Origin: Citromicrobium sp. JLT1363
GTDB lineage: Bacteria > Pseudomonadota > Alphaproteobacteria > Sphingomonadales > Sphingomonadaceae
Direction of reading: 5' to 3'
Assembly: GCF_000186705.1 (NCBI RefSeq)
Contig: NZ_AEUE01000003.1
Location: 186,001-250,000, forward strand
DNA length: 64,000 nt
Below, piece by piece: positions 24,405 through 34,327 of this stretch. Each line of letters begins with the position of its first letter. Position 1 is the first letter of the stretch. The notes under the pieces were generated by a model. It did no database searches and was not told the DNA's origin. It saw only the letters and a list, made by a program, of their open reading frames with translations. A program made the position numbers and the translations under genes.

Positions 24405-25042
24405 GCCCGGGCTCCCCGAGGCGAGGAAGGGGCCTTGGCATCGGGCGCACGGCCGTAGATCGGCGCGGCGTCGGGGGTCAGCTCGCTCTCCGGCAGAGTG
24501 CGGAATTCGCGCGCGTCGCTGTGCAGAGGCAGCGCACTGCCGCTGCCTGCGCGCGCCACGAAGTCTTCTGCCACGGTGCCCGCGACCAGCGCGGATGGGA
24601 AGGCGGCGACCGCATCTTGGGGCCGCAGCGATCGCGTTTCCGCGAGGGCGCGGCCATCTCCGTCGAAGCCTTGCACGAACCATTCGCCGTGCCCGCCTTC
24701 CATAGCGACCGTCACGGGAAGAACGCCTTTGCGGGCGCGTGCCATCGCGGCGACCAGCGCCATGGTGGAATAGCCGACCAGCTCTGCCTTCCATGCAAAG
24801 GCGAGGCTGCGCGCCACCGCGAGGCCGATCCGCACGCCGGTAAAGCTGCCCGGCCCGCGCGCGACCGCGATCCTCGTCGCGCGCCCGCGCTCGGGCAGGG
24901 CGGCGATCATCGGCACCAGCCGTTCGGCATGGCCGCGGCCGAGCACATGAAACTCGCCCGCGATCATCTCGCCTTCCGCAAAGAGCGCGACCGAGCACGC
25001 CGCCGTGGCGCAGTCGATCGCCAGAAACCGTTCCGCAGTTAT
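24401..25042 (-). CDS. tsaB: tRNA threonylcarbamoyladenosine biosynthesis protein TsaB, no canonical start codon
   Basis: TsaB is the scaffold of the TsaBDE complex that makes t6A37 of tRNA. Conserved segments are FLAIDCATAACSVALF, HVLGRGHAERLVPMI and ARGPGSFTGVRIGLAVARSL. The first ATG in frame (24967) would cut off the first strand of the ASKHA fold. The reading frame with clear family similarity continues upstream to about 25024-25042. That stretch has no ATG, GTG or TTG back to the stop codon of the nitroreductase gene, which is in the same frame. Candidates are ATA at 25042, with an AGGGGG site 6 nt upstream, or CTG at 25024. I therefore give the longer extent. A sequence error or a truncated protein from 24967 are alternatives. 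Confidence 0.82.
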   Translation of the reverse strand: MTAERFLAIDCATAACSVALFAEGEMIAGEFHVLGRGHAERLVPMIAALPERGRATRIAVARGPGSFTGVRIGLAVARSLAFAWKAELVGYSTMALVAAMARARKGVLPVTVAMEGGHGEWFVQGFDGDGRALAETRSLRPQDAVAAFPSALVAGTVAEDFVARAGSGSALPLHSDAREFRTLPESELTPDAAPIYGRAPDAKAPSSPRGARA

Positions 25043-25081
25043 CGTCCGCCCCCTACAAAATGCGCACGGCGCACCGCGCCA

Positions 25082-25690
25082 TCAGGCGATGCGGTTGAAC
25101 TTGTCGAAATCGGGCCGCGGGCTGCGGTCGAAGATCGAATCCTTGTCGCCATAGCCGATCGAGCAGACCCAGTCCGCGCGGTATTGTGGCTGGTCGGCGA
25201 AGAACTCTTGCGTCACACCGTCCAGGTCGACGCCCGACATGGGGCCGCAATCGAGGCCGAGCGCGCGCGCGGCGATCATCAGATAGGCGCCCTGCAGCGC
25301 CGAATTGCGCTTGGCCTGCGTGATGCGGCCTTCCACGTCGCCGGTGAACCAGCTCTTCGCGTCGGTATGCGGGAAAAGCCACGGCAGTTCTTCGTGGAAA
25401 TCGATGTCGTAGCCGATGATGACGCACCAGGGCGCGGTCCTGATCTTGTCCTTGTTCGCGTCCATCGCATGCTTCGCCAACCGGTCCTTCGCATCGTCCG
25501 AACGACACCACACGAACCGGGCGGACTGCTGGTTGGCGGAGGTCGGCCCCATCTTCAGCAGATCGTAGATCTTGCGGATCTGATCTTCCGACACGTCCTT
25601 GTCGAGCCAGGCATTGTAGCTGCGCGCTTCGAGGAACAGCTGTTCGAGCGCTTCGTGCGACATCTCGTGGCCGTGAAACTGCTTGGTCAT
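25082..25690 (-). CDS. Nitroreductase family protein, malonic semialdehyde reductase (RutE)-like
   Basis: A 202-residue FMN-dependent reductase. The opening ALEQLFLEARSYNAWLDKDVSE, the flavin-binding GPTSANQQSARFVW, GAYLMIAARALGLDCGPMSG and a C-terminal IGYGDKD match the RutE/HadB subgroup of nitroreductases. RutE reduces malonic semialdehyde in pyrimidine breakdown, but no other rut gene is nearby, so general NAD(P)H reductase activity is as likely. The ATG is chosen over upstream frames that overlap the NifU-like gene. Its stop codon lies 39 bp before the probable tsaB start, in the same reading frame. Confidence 0.88.
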   Translation of the reverse strand: MTKQFHGHEMSHEALEQLFLEARSYNAWLDKDVSEDQIRKIYDLLKMGPTSANQQSARFVWCRSDDAKDRLAKHAMDANKDKIRTAPWCVIIGYDIDFHEELPWLFPHTDAKSWFTGDVEGRITQAKRNSALQGAYLMIAARALGLDCGPMSGVDLDGVTQEFFADQPQYRADWVCSIGYGDKDSIFDRSPRPDFDKFNRIA

Positions 25691-25742
25691 GGGCGGTGGG
25701 GCTTTCTTGCTTGTTCGGGAGGCTGGGATTTTCGCGGCCGCC

Positions 25743-26321
25743 TCAGGCGGCGCGTACCTCAACGACCTCGGGCACGTAATGTTTCAGCAGGCCCTCGATC
25801 CCGTGCTTGAGCGTGGCGGTGGCGGAAGGGCAGCCGTCGCACGCGCCCTGCAGGGCAAGGTGAACCACCCCGTCCCGGTAGCCGCGAAACGCGATGTCGC
25901 CTCCATCGCCCGCCACGGCGGGGCGGACCCGGGTTTCGAGCAGGTCCTTGATCTGGTCGACGATGTCGGCATCTGCCGCGTCGGTCTCCACGACCATCGT
26001 TTCTTCCGCAGGCACGGAAATGCCCGCTGCGCTGCCGCCGTGGAACAGCGGCGCTTCGGACACGAAGTGATCGAGCAGGATGGCGACCACCTGGGGCTTG
26101 AGGTCGGTCCACTGCGCGCCTTCACCCTTGGTGACGGACACGAAATCGCTGCCGAAGAACACTCCGGTCACTTCTCCGGTGTCGAACAGTGCCTGGGCAA
26201 GCGGACTCGCCTCCGCATCTTCGGGGCTGGCGAAGTCGCGCGTGCCCTGGGACATGACCTGCTGCTGCGGCAGGAACTTGAGTGTGGCGGGGTTGGGTGT
26301 GGTTTCGGTTTCTATATACAT
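25743..26321 (-). CDS. NifU family protein (NfuA-like iron-sulfur carrier)
   Basis: A 192-residue Nfu-type Fe-S scaffold or carrier. The N-terminal Nfu_N domain (MYIETETTPNPATLKF, about 1-90) is followed by the NifU C-terminal domain with the cluster-binding CxxC in GACDGCPSATATLKHGIEG near residue 157-160. VRPAVAGDGGDI precedes it as expected. It would deliver Fe-S clusters to client proteins such as MiaB, which is encoded in the same housekeeping region. The ATG at the start of the Nfu_N domain is chosen over an upstream extension of 32 codons. It is followed within about 50 bp by the nitroreductase gene. Confidence 0.92.
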   Translation of the reverse strand: MYIETETTPNPATLKFLPQQQVMSQGTRDFASPEDAEASPLAQALFDTGEVTGVFFGSDFVSVTKGEGAQWTDLKPQVVAILLDHFVSEAPLFHGGSAAGISVPAEETMVVETDAADADIVDQIKDLLETRVRPAVAGDGGDIAFRGYRDGVVHLALQGACDGCPSATATLKHGIEGLLKHYVPEVVEVRAA

Positions 26322-26460
26322 TGCACCCGCGATGTAGGGGCGTGGCGGGAACGCGGCAAGCGGTCGCTCGTCCCAATCCTTGCAAGCACGTGCGGTTGCG
26401 TGCGCGATTTGCCCCATTGTTCACTCGGCCTTCACTTCCGGGCCCCCTATAGGCAGGCTT

Positions 26461-29451
26461 ATGCACTTTGTTCCGTCCGGCCTGCGCCGCCTCGCCCTGT
26501 TCGCTCCCCTTCTTGCGGCGGCCTGTGCGACCCCCGGCGTACAGACCGAACAGACGCCGCCTCCGGTCGCCTCCGCGCCGGAGAGTGCCGTTCCCGCCAC
26601 CGTGGATTCCGGGGCACCTGCCACGGTGCCGGTCGAACCGCGCGCCTTTCCGACTTCGCTTCAGGCGCCGGATGCGACCCCGTGGCTGTACGAAGGCAGC
26701 AACATCCCGGTCGATCGCGACTGGCGCTTCGGCGTGCTCGACAACGGGCTGCGCTATGCCACCCGCGAAAACGGCGTGCCGCCCGGCCAGGTCTCGATCC
26801 GCATCCGGATCGATGCCGGCTCGCTGCACGAGAACGATGACGAGCGCGGCTTTGCCCATCTGCTGGAGCACCTGCTGTTCCGCCAGTCCCGCTATCTCGG
26901 GGTGGGGGAGGCGATCCCGACCTGGCAGCGGCTCGGCGCGACCTTCGGCAATGATACCAACGCGATCACCAGCCCGACGCAGACGGTCTACCAACTCGAC
27001 CTGCCCGAAGCGGACCCCGCCAAGCTGGACGAGGCGTTCCGCCTGCTCTCGGGCATGATCCAGGAACCGATCATCAACGAAACCAACGTGCGCACCGAGG
27101 TGCCCATCGTGCTCGCCGAAAAGCGCGAGCGGGGCGGGCCGGGAGAGCGGGTTGCACGGGAAAGCCGGGAAACGCTGTTCAACGGCCAGCGTCTCGCCAA
27201 TCGCAATCCGATCGGTGACGAGGCGACGCTGATGGGTGCCAGCGCCGAAGCGGTCGAGGCATTCCACGAACGCTGGTACCGGCCGCAGGAAACCGTGATC
27301 GCGGTGGCCGGCGATGCCGATCCGGTGGCGCTCGCCCGTCTGATCGAAACCTATTTCGGCGACTGGCAGGTTGCAGGCGGCGTATCGCAGGAGCCCGATT
27401 TCGGCGATCCGGCCGCCCCTGAAGGGACCTCGCCCGACAACCCCGTCGGCGAAACCGCCGTGCTGGTGGAACCCGATCTGCCGCGTTCGCTCACCTTCGC
27501 CATCATGCGTCCGTGGGAGCCGGTGCAGGATACGATCCGCTACAACGAAGGCCTGCTGATGGATGCGCTGGCGCAATCGCTCATCAACCGGCGGCTGGAG
27601 GCGCGCGCGCGTGGCGGGGGCGATTATCTCTATGCGCAGGTGCAGCAGGAAGATGTCAGCCGCAGCGCGGATGTCACCTTCGTCAGCTTCGCGCCGCTGA
27701 CCGAGGACTGGCAGGCCGCGCTGTCCGACGTGCGCGGCGTGATTGCCGATGCGACGACCACGCCGCCGACCGAAGAAGAGCTCGAACGCGAGATCGCCGA
27801 ATTCGATGTCGCCTTCGTCGCCGGGGTCGAGGAGGCCGATGTCGAGCCAGGTTCGCAACTGGCGGACACGCTCGTCAACGCGGTCGATATCCGGGAAACC
27901 GTTGCATCCGCGCAGACCATCCTCGACGTTTTTCGCGGCATGCGGGAGCGGGTGACCCCGCAGGCCATCCTCGAACGCACGCAGGCGCTGTTCGCAGGCG
28001 AGGTCGTGCGCGGTGTCTATGTCACGCCCCAGGGGGGCGAAGCGGACGCGCAGAACCTGCGCATGGCGCTTGCCGAGCCGATCGAAGCGGACGGTTCCGC
28101 ACGGATCGCGGCGAGCACGGTGGACTTCGACGAGCTGCCGCAGCTCGGCGCGCCGGGCGAAGTCGTCTCCGCACAGCCGCTGGGCGTGCTGGAAATCGAA
28201 CGGGTGGAGCTGGCGAATGGAGTCACCGCATTGCTCTGGCCGAACGAAGCCGAGCCGGGCCGCGTGGCGGTGCAGGTCCACTTCGGAGCGGGTATCCGCG
28301 CGTTCGATGAGGAAGAAGCGCCCTATATCTCGCTGGGTGAGGCGGCGCTCGTCAGTTCGGGGTTTGCCGGGCTGGACCAGGAAGATATCGACCGGCTGGC
28401 GACGGGTCGCAAGTTCGGTTTCGACTTCTCCGTGGGCGTCGCCAACTTCACCTTCTCCGCCGACACGCGCGAGGCCGATCTGGCCGACCAGCTCTATCTG
28501 TTCGCGGCCAAGCTCGCGCTGCCCGAGTGGGACGAGCGCCCGATCAAGCGGGCGAGGGCCGGGGCACGGCTCGCCTATGATACCTATGTCACCAGCCCGG
28601 GCGGCCTGCTCAACCGCGATCTGGAAACCCTGATCCGCGACGGCGATCCCCGATTTGCGACGCCCAGCCCGGAAATGATCGAGCAGACCAGCGCGCAAGG
28701 TTTCCGCGATGTGTGGGAGCCCCTGCTCAAGCAGGGCGAGATCGAGGTGCTGATCTTCGGCGATTTCGAGCGGGCCACCGCGATCGAGGCGCTGAAGTCC
28801 TCTTTCGGGGCCTTGCCCGAACACCAGCCGATCGATCCTGCAACGCTCGCGCCGCAGCCGGGCACGCCGCCTGCGGGCGAGCGCGAGGTGCTGTACCACC
28901 GGGGCGACAATAATCAGGCGGCCGCAGTGGTCGCCTGGCCGGTCGGCAGCGGCCTCGCCAATATTGCGGAGGGGCGCCAGCTCGAAATCCTCGGCCAGGT
29001 CGTGATGAACCGCCTGTTCGACGAGATGCGCGAACGCGCGGGTGCCAGCTATGCGCCGCAGGTCCGGGTCGACTGGCCGATGGACGATGTCGGCGGGGGC
29101 ACGATCCTGGCGCTGGCACAGCTGCGCCCCGGCGACGTCACCGCCTTCTATGCTGCCGCCGACGAGATCGTCGCCGATCTTGCGACCAACGGCCCGACCG
29201 CGGACGAGCTTGCCCGCGTGACCGAGCCGCTGCGGCAGACCATCCTGCGGGCGACCACCGGGAACGGGTTCTGGATGTGGCAGCTGCGCGGCGCGACACG
29301 CGATCCGCAGCGGCTGCGGGTGATATCCGGCCTGCTGAACGATTATTCGCAGACCACCCCGCAGCGCATGCAGGCCCTGGCGGCGAAATATCTCGCCAGC
29401 GAACCGATCGAGATTGCCATCGTGCCCGAAGGGACCGAACTGGCCGAGTGA
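26461..29451 (+). CDS. M16 family zinc metallopeptidase, lipoprotein
   Basis: A 996-residue insulinase-like peptidase. The first 20 residues are a signal with lipobox LAAAC, so it is probably anchored to the outer or inner membrane. A Pro/Ala-rich linker precedes the first M16 domain, whose inverted zinc motif is complete: H133-L-L-E136-H137, with the downstream Glu expected near 210. The second, structurally similar half (about 530-990) lacks the motif and forms the other side of the chamber. Such two-domain M16 proteins degrade periplasmic peptides. The gene is divergent from the NifU-like gene. The ATG is selected because it starts the signal peptide. Confidence 0.92.
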   Translation: MHFVPSGLRRLALFAPLLAAACATPGVQTEQTPPPVASAPESAVPATVDSGAPATVPVEPRAFPTSLQAPDATPWLYEGSNIPVDRDWRFGVLDNGLRYATRENGVPPGQVSIRIRIDAGSLHENDDERGFAHLLEHLLFRQSRYLGVGEAIPTWQRLGATFGNDTNAITSPTQTVYQLDLPEADPAKLDEAFRLLSGMIQEPIINETNVRTEVPIVLAEKRERGGPGERVARESRETLFNGQRLANRNPIGDEATLMGASAEAVEAFHERWYRPQETVIAVAGDADPVALARLIETYFGDWQVAGGVSQEPDFGDPAAPEGTSPDNPVGETAVLVEPDLPRSLTFAIMRPWEPVQDTIRYNEGLLMDALAQSLINRRLEARARGGGDYLYAQVQQEDVSRSADVTFVSFAPLTEDWQAALSDVRGVIADATTTPPTEEELEREIAEFDVAFVAGVEEADVEPGSQLADTLVNAVDIRETVASAQTILDVFRGMRERVTPQAILERTQALFAGEVVRGVYVTPQGGEADAQNLRMALAEPIEADGSARIAASTVDFDELPQLGAPGEVVSAQPLGVLEIERVELANGVTALLWPNEAEPGRVAVQVHFGAGIRAFDEEEAPYISLGEAALVSSGFAGLDQEDIDRLATGRKFGFDFSVGVANFTFSADTREADLADQLYLFAAKLALPEWDERPIKRARAGARLAYDTYVTSPGGLLNRDLETLIRDGDPRFATPSPEMIEQTSAQGFRDVWEPLLKQGEIEVLIFGDFERATAIEALKSSFGALPEHQPIDPATLAPQPGTPPAGEREVLYHRGDNNQAAAVVAWPVGSGLANIAEGRQLEILGQVVMNRLFDEMRERAGASYAPQVRVDWPMDDVGGGTILALAQLRPGDVTAFYAAADEIVADLATNGPTADELARVTEPLRQTILRATTGNGFWMWQLRGATRDPQRLRVISGLLNDYSQTTPQRMQALAAKYLASEPIEIAIVPEGTELAE

Positions 29452-29569
29452 TCCTTCTGGCAAAGGCAGATCGACAGGCGGGAAAGAACAAATAGGCTTG
29501 CGTACGCGCATCCTAGTTGCCAGTCGTCTTGCCTGCACGAACGGATCGAACCAAAAAGAGCATAGTATC

Positions 29570-30955
29570 ATGGCTTCCGACTGGAGCCCCGAAAGCTGGA
29601 CGAATTTCGAGGCGAAGCACCTGCCTGCCTACGAAGATGCCGAGGCGCTGGCCAAGGCGGAAGCGGAGCTGGGCGCGTGCCCGCCGCTGGTGTTCGCGGG
29701 CGAGTCCGAAGCGCTGAAGGGCGAGCTTGCCGAGGTGGAGGCGGGCAAGGCCTTCCTGCTGCAGGGCGGCGATTGTGCCGAGAGTTTTGCCGAATTCGCG
29801 CCCGATACGATCCGCGATACGTTCCGCGTCATCCTCCAGATGGCGGTGGTGCTGACCTATGCCGGATCGCTGCCGGTGGTGAAGGTGGGCCGCATGGCGG
29901 GCCAGTTCGCCAAGCCGCGCTCCAGCGATACCGAGACGCAGAAGGATGCAGAGGGGCGCGACGTCACGCTGCCCAGCTATTTCGGCGATAACGTTAACGG
30001 GATCGAATTCACGCCCGAATCGCGCCGCAACGATCCGCAGCGCATGGTACGCGCCTATTATCAGGCCTCCTCCACGCTCAACCTGCTGCGCGCCTATGCG
30101 GGCGGCGGCTATGCCAACCTGCGGCAGGTGCACGACTGGACGCTCGACTTCATGGGCCGCAGCCCGTGGTCGGACAAGTTCCATTCGATGGCCGACCGGA
30201 TTACCGAAGCGCTCGATTTCATGGCCGCCTGCGGGATCGATCCGGGCGAGCTGCCCCAGCTGCAGGGCACCGATTTCTACACCAGCCACGAAGCGCTGCT
30301 GCTGCCTTACGAGCAGGCGATGACCCGCCGCGATCCGGGCAACGGCCAGTGGTACGATACCAGCGCGCACATGCTGTGGATCGGCGACCGCACCCGGTTC
30401 GAAGGCAGCGCGCACGTGGAATTCATGCGCGGCATCCGCAATCCGATCGGCGTGAAATGCGGGCCCAGCCTCGATCCCGATGTGCTGCTGCGGCTGCTCG
30501 ACACGCTCAATCCGGCGCGCGAAAGCGGGCGGATCGTGCTCATCACCCGTTACGGGCACGACAAGGTGGAAGCGAACCTGCCCAAGCTGATCCGCGCCGT
30601 ACGGCGCGAAGGGCACCCCGTGGTGTGGAGCAGCGACCCGATGCACGGCAACGTCGTGAAATCGGAAAGCGGCTACAAGACGCGGCCTTTCGATCGCATC
30701 AAGGCGGAACTGGCCGATGTCTTCGCGGTCCACCGGGCCGAAGGCAGCTACCCGGGCGGGGTGCATCTGGAGATGACGGGCCAGAACGTGACCGAATGCG
30801 TCGGCGGCGCGGTGGCGATCACCGATGCGGAGCTTTCCAGCCGGTATCACACGCACTGCGATCCGCGCCTCAACGCGGCGCAGGCGCTGGAACTGGCCTT
30901 CGCGATTGCCGAGATGCTGCAGCCGCAGGTCGACCGCTCCGCTGCGGCCGCCTGA
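29570..30955 (+). CDS. aroG: Class II 3-deoxy-7-phosphoheptulonate (DAHP) synthase
   Basis: A 461-residue class II (plant/mycobacterial-type) DAHP synthase that condenses phosphoenolpyruvate and erythrose 4-phosphate, the first step of the shikimate pathway. Diagnostic segments are [11 protein letters not shown] (metal-binding Cys), [32 protein letters not shown], and [15 protein letters not shown] near the end. It lacks the N-terminal extension that binds chorismate mutase in the M. tuberculosis enzyme, so feedback control may differ. The ATG follows an AAAGAG ribosome site. No leader peptide or riboswitch is visible upstream, and it is monocistronic. Confidence 0.95.
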   Translation: MASDWSPESWTNFEAKHLPAYEDAEALAKAEAELGACPPLVFAGESEALKGELAEVEAGKAFLLQGGDCAESFAEFAPDTIRDTFRVILQMAVVLTYAGSLPVVKVGRMAGQFAKPRSSDTETQKDAEGRDVTLPSYFGDNVNGIEFTPESRRNDPQRMVRAYYQASSTLNLLRAYAGGGYANLRQVHDWTLDFMGRSPWSDKFHSMADRITEALDFMAACGIDPGELPQLQGTDFYTSHEALLLPYEQAMTRRDPGNGQWYDTSAHMLWIGDRTRFEGSAHVEFMRGIRNPIGVKCGPSLDPDVLLRLLDTLNPARESGRIVLITRYGHDKVEANLPKLIRAVRREGHPVVWSSDPMHGNVVKSESGYKTRPFDRIKAELADVFAVHRAEGSYPGGVHLEMTGQNVTECVGGAVAITDAELSSRYHTHCDPRLNAAQALELAFAIAEMLQPQVDRSAAAA

Positions 30956-31104
30956 GCGGAATTTCGCGCGCGCCAATTCCCCACGGCAGGGCTTTCACCA
31001 CCTGCTTTAGGCCAAGCAAAGGATAATTCGGGAAACCGGGTTTCCCCTGCCGCATTCCTGTCTCTAGGGTGGGTCAGGATTGCTCGCCAGGTGGGAGAGA
31101 GTCC

Positions 31105-32397
31105 GTGGCTTCAACGAACCTGCGAATATCGGCGGAGGACAGCCCGCTCGAAGAGCGTTTCCATGCGACCAGATCGCTGACGGAGGCGCTCGCCGCGCCG
31201 CTCAGCGAAAGCGATGCCACCATCCAGTCGATGGAAGATGCCTCGCCCGCCAAGTGGCATCTGGCGCATACGACATGGTTCTGGGAGACGTTCCTCCTGC
31301 GCGACCATCTGGATGGCTACGCGCTGCACGACGAGCGCTGGCCGTTCCTGTTCAATTCCTACTACGAGGCGGAAGGATCGCGGATCGCGCGCAATTGGCG
31401 CGGGATGCTCTCGCGCCCCACCGTCTCCGAAATCCTCGAATGGCGTGCGGCTGTGACGGAGGCGATGGCGCCCCTGCTGGGCAATTCCGCCGTCACAGAT
31501 TTGATCGAGCTGGGCATCGCGCACGAACAGCAGCACCAGGAACTGCTGCTGACCGATATCAAGCACGCGCTGTTTCAGAATCCGCTCGGCCCGGCGATGT
31601 TCGACGGACCGCTGCCCGCTGCAACCGCGCGGGACCGGGGCTGGACCGAACATCCCGGCGGGATCGGCGCGGTGGGCCACAAGGGAGACGGCTTCGCCTT
31701 CGATTGCGAGGGACCGCGCCACCGCGTGCTGCTGGAACCCTTCGCGCTGGCCGACACGCTCGTCACCAATGCCGAGTGGGACGAATTCATCGCAGATGGC
31801 GGGTACGAAGACGCCTCGCTGTGGCTGTCCGACGGCTGGGCGTGGGTCAACGAAAATGCCATCGCCGCGCCGGATTACTGGCGCGATGGCGAGGCCAGCG
31901 AAAGTGGGGCCCCCGAGCATTTCACGCTCGCCGGATGGCAGCCGCGCGATCCGCATGCGCCGGTCACCCATATTTCGTATTTCGAGGCCGACGCTTTCGC
32001 TACCTGGGCAGCCCGCAGCATCGCTGGCACACGCCTGCCAACCGAGTTCGAATGGGAAGCGGTGGCGCGCGGGCAGCATGCCGAAGAGGCACCGGCGCAC
32101 GATCCTGCCGAAGGCAACCAGCTGGACGGCGCAGGACCGGCGCAACCGCTGGGCAGCGACGGGCTGTTCGGCGATTGCTGGCAGTTCACCCGCAGCGCCT
32201 ACCTGCCGTACCCGCGCTTCCAGCCTGCCGAGGGCGCGGTGGGTGAGTACAATGGCAAGTTCATGAGCGGGCAGTTCGTGCTGAAGGGTGCCAGCTGCGC
32301 CACCGCGCGCGGCCATTCGCGCGCCTCCTACCGCAACTTCTTCTATCCGCACCAGCGCTGGCAGTTCACCGGCCTCAGGCTCGCGAAGGACATCTGA
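31105..32397 (+). CDS. egtB: Ergothioneine biosynthesis protein EgtB
   Basis: A 430-residue non-heme iron sulfoxide synthase that joins hercynine to a thiol. The DinB-type helical domain carries the iron ligands WHLAHTTW (H52) and HEQQH (H140, H144). The C-terminal formylglycine-generating-enzyme-like domain (about 200-430) has LPTEFEWEAVA and ends KGASCATARGHSRASYRNFF. Without egtA and egtC nearby it may use cysteine directly instead of gamma-glutamylcysteine. The GTG at 31105 is preferred for its GGGAGAGA site; another GTG lies 36 bp upstream. The stop codon overlaps the egtD start (TGATG), so the two are one operon. Confidence 0.92.
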   Translation: MASTNLRISAEDSPLEERFHATRSLTEALAAPLSESDATIQSMEDASPAKWHLAHTTWFWETFLLRDHLDGYALHDERWPFLFNSYYEAEGSRIARNWRGMLSRPTVSEILEWRAAVTEAMAPLLGNSAVTDLIELGIAHEQQHQELLLTDIKHALFQNPLGPAMFDGPLPAATARDRGWTEHPGGIGAVGHKGDGFAFDCEGPRHRVLLEPFALADTLVTNAEWDEFIADGGYEDASLWLSDGWAWVNENAIAAPDYWRDGEASESGAPEHFTLAGWQPRDPHAPVTHISYFEADAFATWAARSIAGTRLPTEFEWEAVARGQHAEEAPAHDPAEGNQLDGAGPAQPLGSDGLFGDCWQFTRSAYLPYPRFQPAEGAVGEYNGKFMSGQFVLKGASCATARGHSRASYRNFFYPHQRWQFTGLRLAKDI

Positions 32398-33383
32398 TGA
32401 CCGATAATTCCGGCCTCAAGCTCGTCGATCTCGACGAGGCGGGCGTCGACCGCGCCTTCCGCGCCGACGTGCTGTCGGGCATGCGCGAGGCGCAGAAGGC
32501 GATCCCCGCGCGCTGGCTGTACGACGATGCGGGCTCGCAACTTTACGAGGATATCACGCAGGTGCCGGAATATTATCCGGCGCGCGCGGAAACCGAGATC
32601 CTGAAAACGCGCGGCGCGGACTTTGCCGAGGCGATCGGGAAAGGGCGCGCGGTGGTGGAATTCGGCAGCGGCTCCTCGGTGAAGACCCCCGCATTGCTGA
32701 GCGCCATCCAACCGGCGGCCTACGTACCGCTGGACATTGCGGGCGATTTCCTGCGCGCTGCGGCGGCGGACCTTGCCGCCAAGTTCCCCGGCCTGCCGGT
32801 CCATCCGGTAGAGGCGGACTTCATGCGCCGGGTCGAATTGCCCGCCGAAGTCGCAGACCTGCCCAAGCTGGGCTTCTTTCCCGGCGGCACGCTGGGCAAC
32901 ATGGTCCCGCGCACCGCGACCGACCTTCTGCGCACCATGCGCGAGACGCTGGGCGAAGGTGCCATGCTGCTGGTGGGGATGGACCTCATCAAGGACGTCG
33001 CCGTGCTGGAAGCGGCGTATGACGATGCAGGGCGGGTGACGGCGGAATTCAATCTCAATCTCGCGCGTCGCATCAACCGGGAGCTGGACGGCACCATTCC
33101 GGTGGACAAGCTGGAGCACGAGGCCCGCTGGAACGATCAGTTCGCGCGGATCGAGATGCATCTGGTGGCGCAGGACGACATCGCGTTCGAAATCGCCGGA
33201 GAAGAATTCTCGATGCGAGCGGGCGAGACGATCCATACCGAAAACAGCCACAAGTTCACCGCGCGCAGTGCCGACAAGCAATTGCTCGCGGGCGGGTGGA
33301 CCCCGATCGACCGCTGGCTCGACAGCGAGAAGCGCTTCAGCGTCGTTCTGGCCGAAGCCAGCGTACTACGCAGCGCGCCCTGA
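32397..33383 (+). CDS. egtD: L-histidine N(alpha)-methyltransferase EgtD
   Basis: A 328-residue SAM-dependent enzyme that trimethylates histidine to hercynine. Typical elements are YDDAGSQLYEDITQVPEYYP at residues 41-60, the SAM loop VVEFGSGSSVKT near 86-97, FPGGTLGNM near 162-170, and a C-terminal region with HTENSHKF that lines the histidine pocket. The length matches EgtD. The start ATG overlaps the egtB stop codon, giving strict coupling and the minimal egtB-egtD pair of the pathway. EgtE is absent from this locus, so C-S cleavage of the sulfoxide must be done elsewhere or non-enzymatically. Confidence 0.94.
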   Translation: MTDNSGLKLVDLDEAGVDRAFRADVLSGMREAQKAIPARWLYDDAGSQLYEDITQVPEYYPARAETEILKTRGADFAEAIGKGRAVVEFGSGSSVKTPALLSAIQPAAYVPLDIAGDFLRAAAADLAAKFPGLPVHPVEADFMRRVELPAEVADLPKLGFFPGGTLGNMVPRTATDLLRTMRETLGEGAMLLVGMDLIKDVAVLEAAYDDAGRVTAEFNLNLARRINRELDGTIPVDKLEHEARWNDQFARIEMHLVAQDDIAFEIAGEEFSMRAGETIHTENSHKFTARSADKQLLAGGWTPIDRWLDSEKRFSVVLAEASVLRSAP

Positions 33384-33496
33384 TTTTGCGCGATCGCCTC
33401 ATGAGAGTATGCCGGAAGCCAAGCTCGAAGAGTTCCAGCTTCTCCCACACCATCCCATTCATGGAATAGAGAACCGCTCCGTTCTATATAGCGCCC

Positions 33497-34195
33497 ATGG
33501 ACCTGAAGGCCGTCTTCGATCAGCTCGCCGCGACCATTGGCAGCATCCCGCAATCCGGGCTGCTGATCATCGCCGTGGCCGCGCTTGTCCTGGGCTGGCT
33601 GGGCGGGGCGCTCGCGCGGCGCGACATCTTTCCCGGCCGCCTGCTGAGCACGGGAAGCACGCTGGTGCTGTGCGGCGTGCTGGTGCTGATCGTGCTTCAG
33701 CTCGCCCGGCTCGATCCGCGCTTCGATGTGGCAATGTCGGATATCGGCCTGCCCGAACAGAGCGTTGTCGGCGGAGAAACCCGCGTCGCGCTGTCGCCCG
33801 ACGGGCACTACTGGCTGAATGCAGAGGTCAACGGCGTGCCCGCGCGCTTCCTGGTCGATACGGGAGCCACGCTGACCGCGATTTCCGCCAGCACGGCCGA
33901 GGCGGCCGGGCTCGAAGAACGGACCGACCGACTGCCGGTGATGATGACCACCGCGAACGGAACGATCCGTGTCGGCACGACCACGGTGGACGAACTGCGC
34001 TTCGGCAATGTCGCTGCCTTCGGGCTCGACGCGGTGATCGCCCCCAATATCGGCGAGACCAATGTGATCGGGATGAACCTGCTCAGCCGGCTGGCCCAAT
34101 GGCGGGTTGAAGAGGGGACGCTGATTCTGGTCCCCAACAATCCGCAGGCCGAGGAAGTCGGCCTGGCAGGGCCTGGCGAAGCGCCCGTGCGCTGA
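33497..34195 (+). CDS. Membrane-anchored retropepsin-like aspartic protease (TIGR02281 type)
   Basis: A 232-residue protein with two N-terminal transmembrane helices (about 20-40 and 50-70) and a periplasmic retropepsin-like domain. That domain holds the single catalytic motif FLVDTGATLTAIS near residue 117-129 and a C-terminal NVIGMNLLSRL strand. Clan AA proteases of this type work as dimers; in alphaproteobacteria such proteins are anchored in the inner membrane and their substrates are unknown. It stands alone about 110 bp after egtD. The role could be processing of envelope proteins, which is inference only. Confidence 0.88.
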   Translation: MDLKAVFDQLAATIGSIPQSGLLIIAVAALVLGWLGGALARRDIFPGRLLSTGSTLVLCGVLVLIVLQLARLDPRFDVAMSDIGLPEQSVVGGETRVALSPDGHYWLNAEVNGVPARFLVDTGATLTAISASTAEAAGLEERTDRLPVMMTTANGTIRVGTTTVDELRFGNVAAFGLDAVIAPNIGETNVIGMNLLSRLAQWRVEEGTLILVPNNPQAEEVGLAGPGEAPVR

Positions 34196-34327
34196 TTTTC
34201 CAAACAAGCGCAACAATTTGTTTCACTGGCGGCTCGCGCAAGCGGCTCGGATGCGCTATTCTCAATCGAATTTTCATGTGCGTCCGATCCGATCCATGGC
34301 GCCTGTGTCGGGGCAGACTAAAGAACG

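Noticed and set aside
26122-29571. Minus-strand open frame of 1,149 codons opposite the M16 peptidase
   Set aside because: The M16 frame has an intact zinc motif, lipobox and normal length. The antisense product has no recognisable domain and no ribosome site, and reads as a shadow of high third-position GC.
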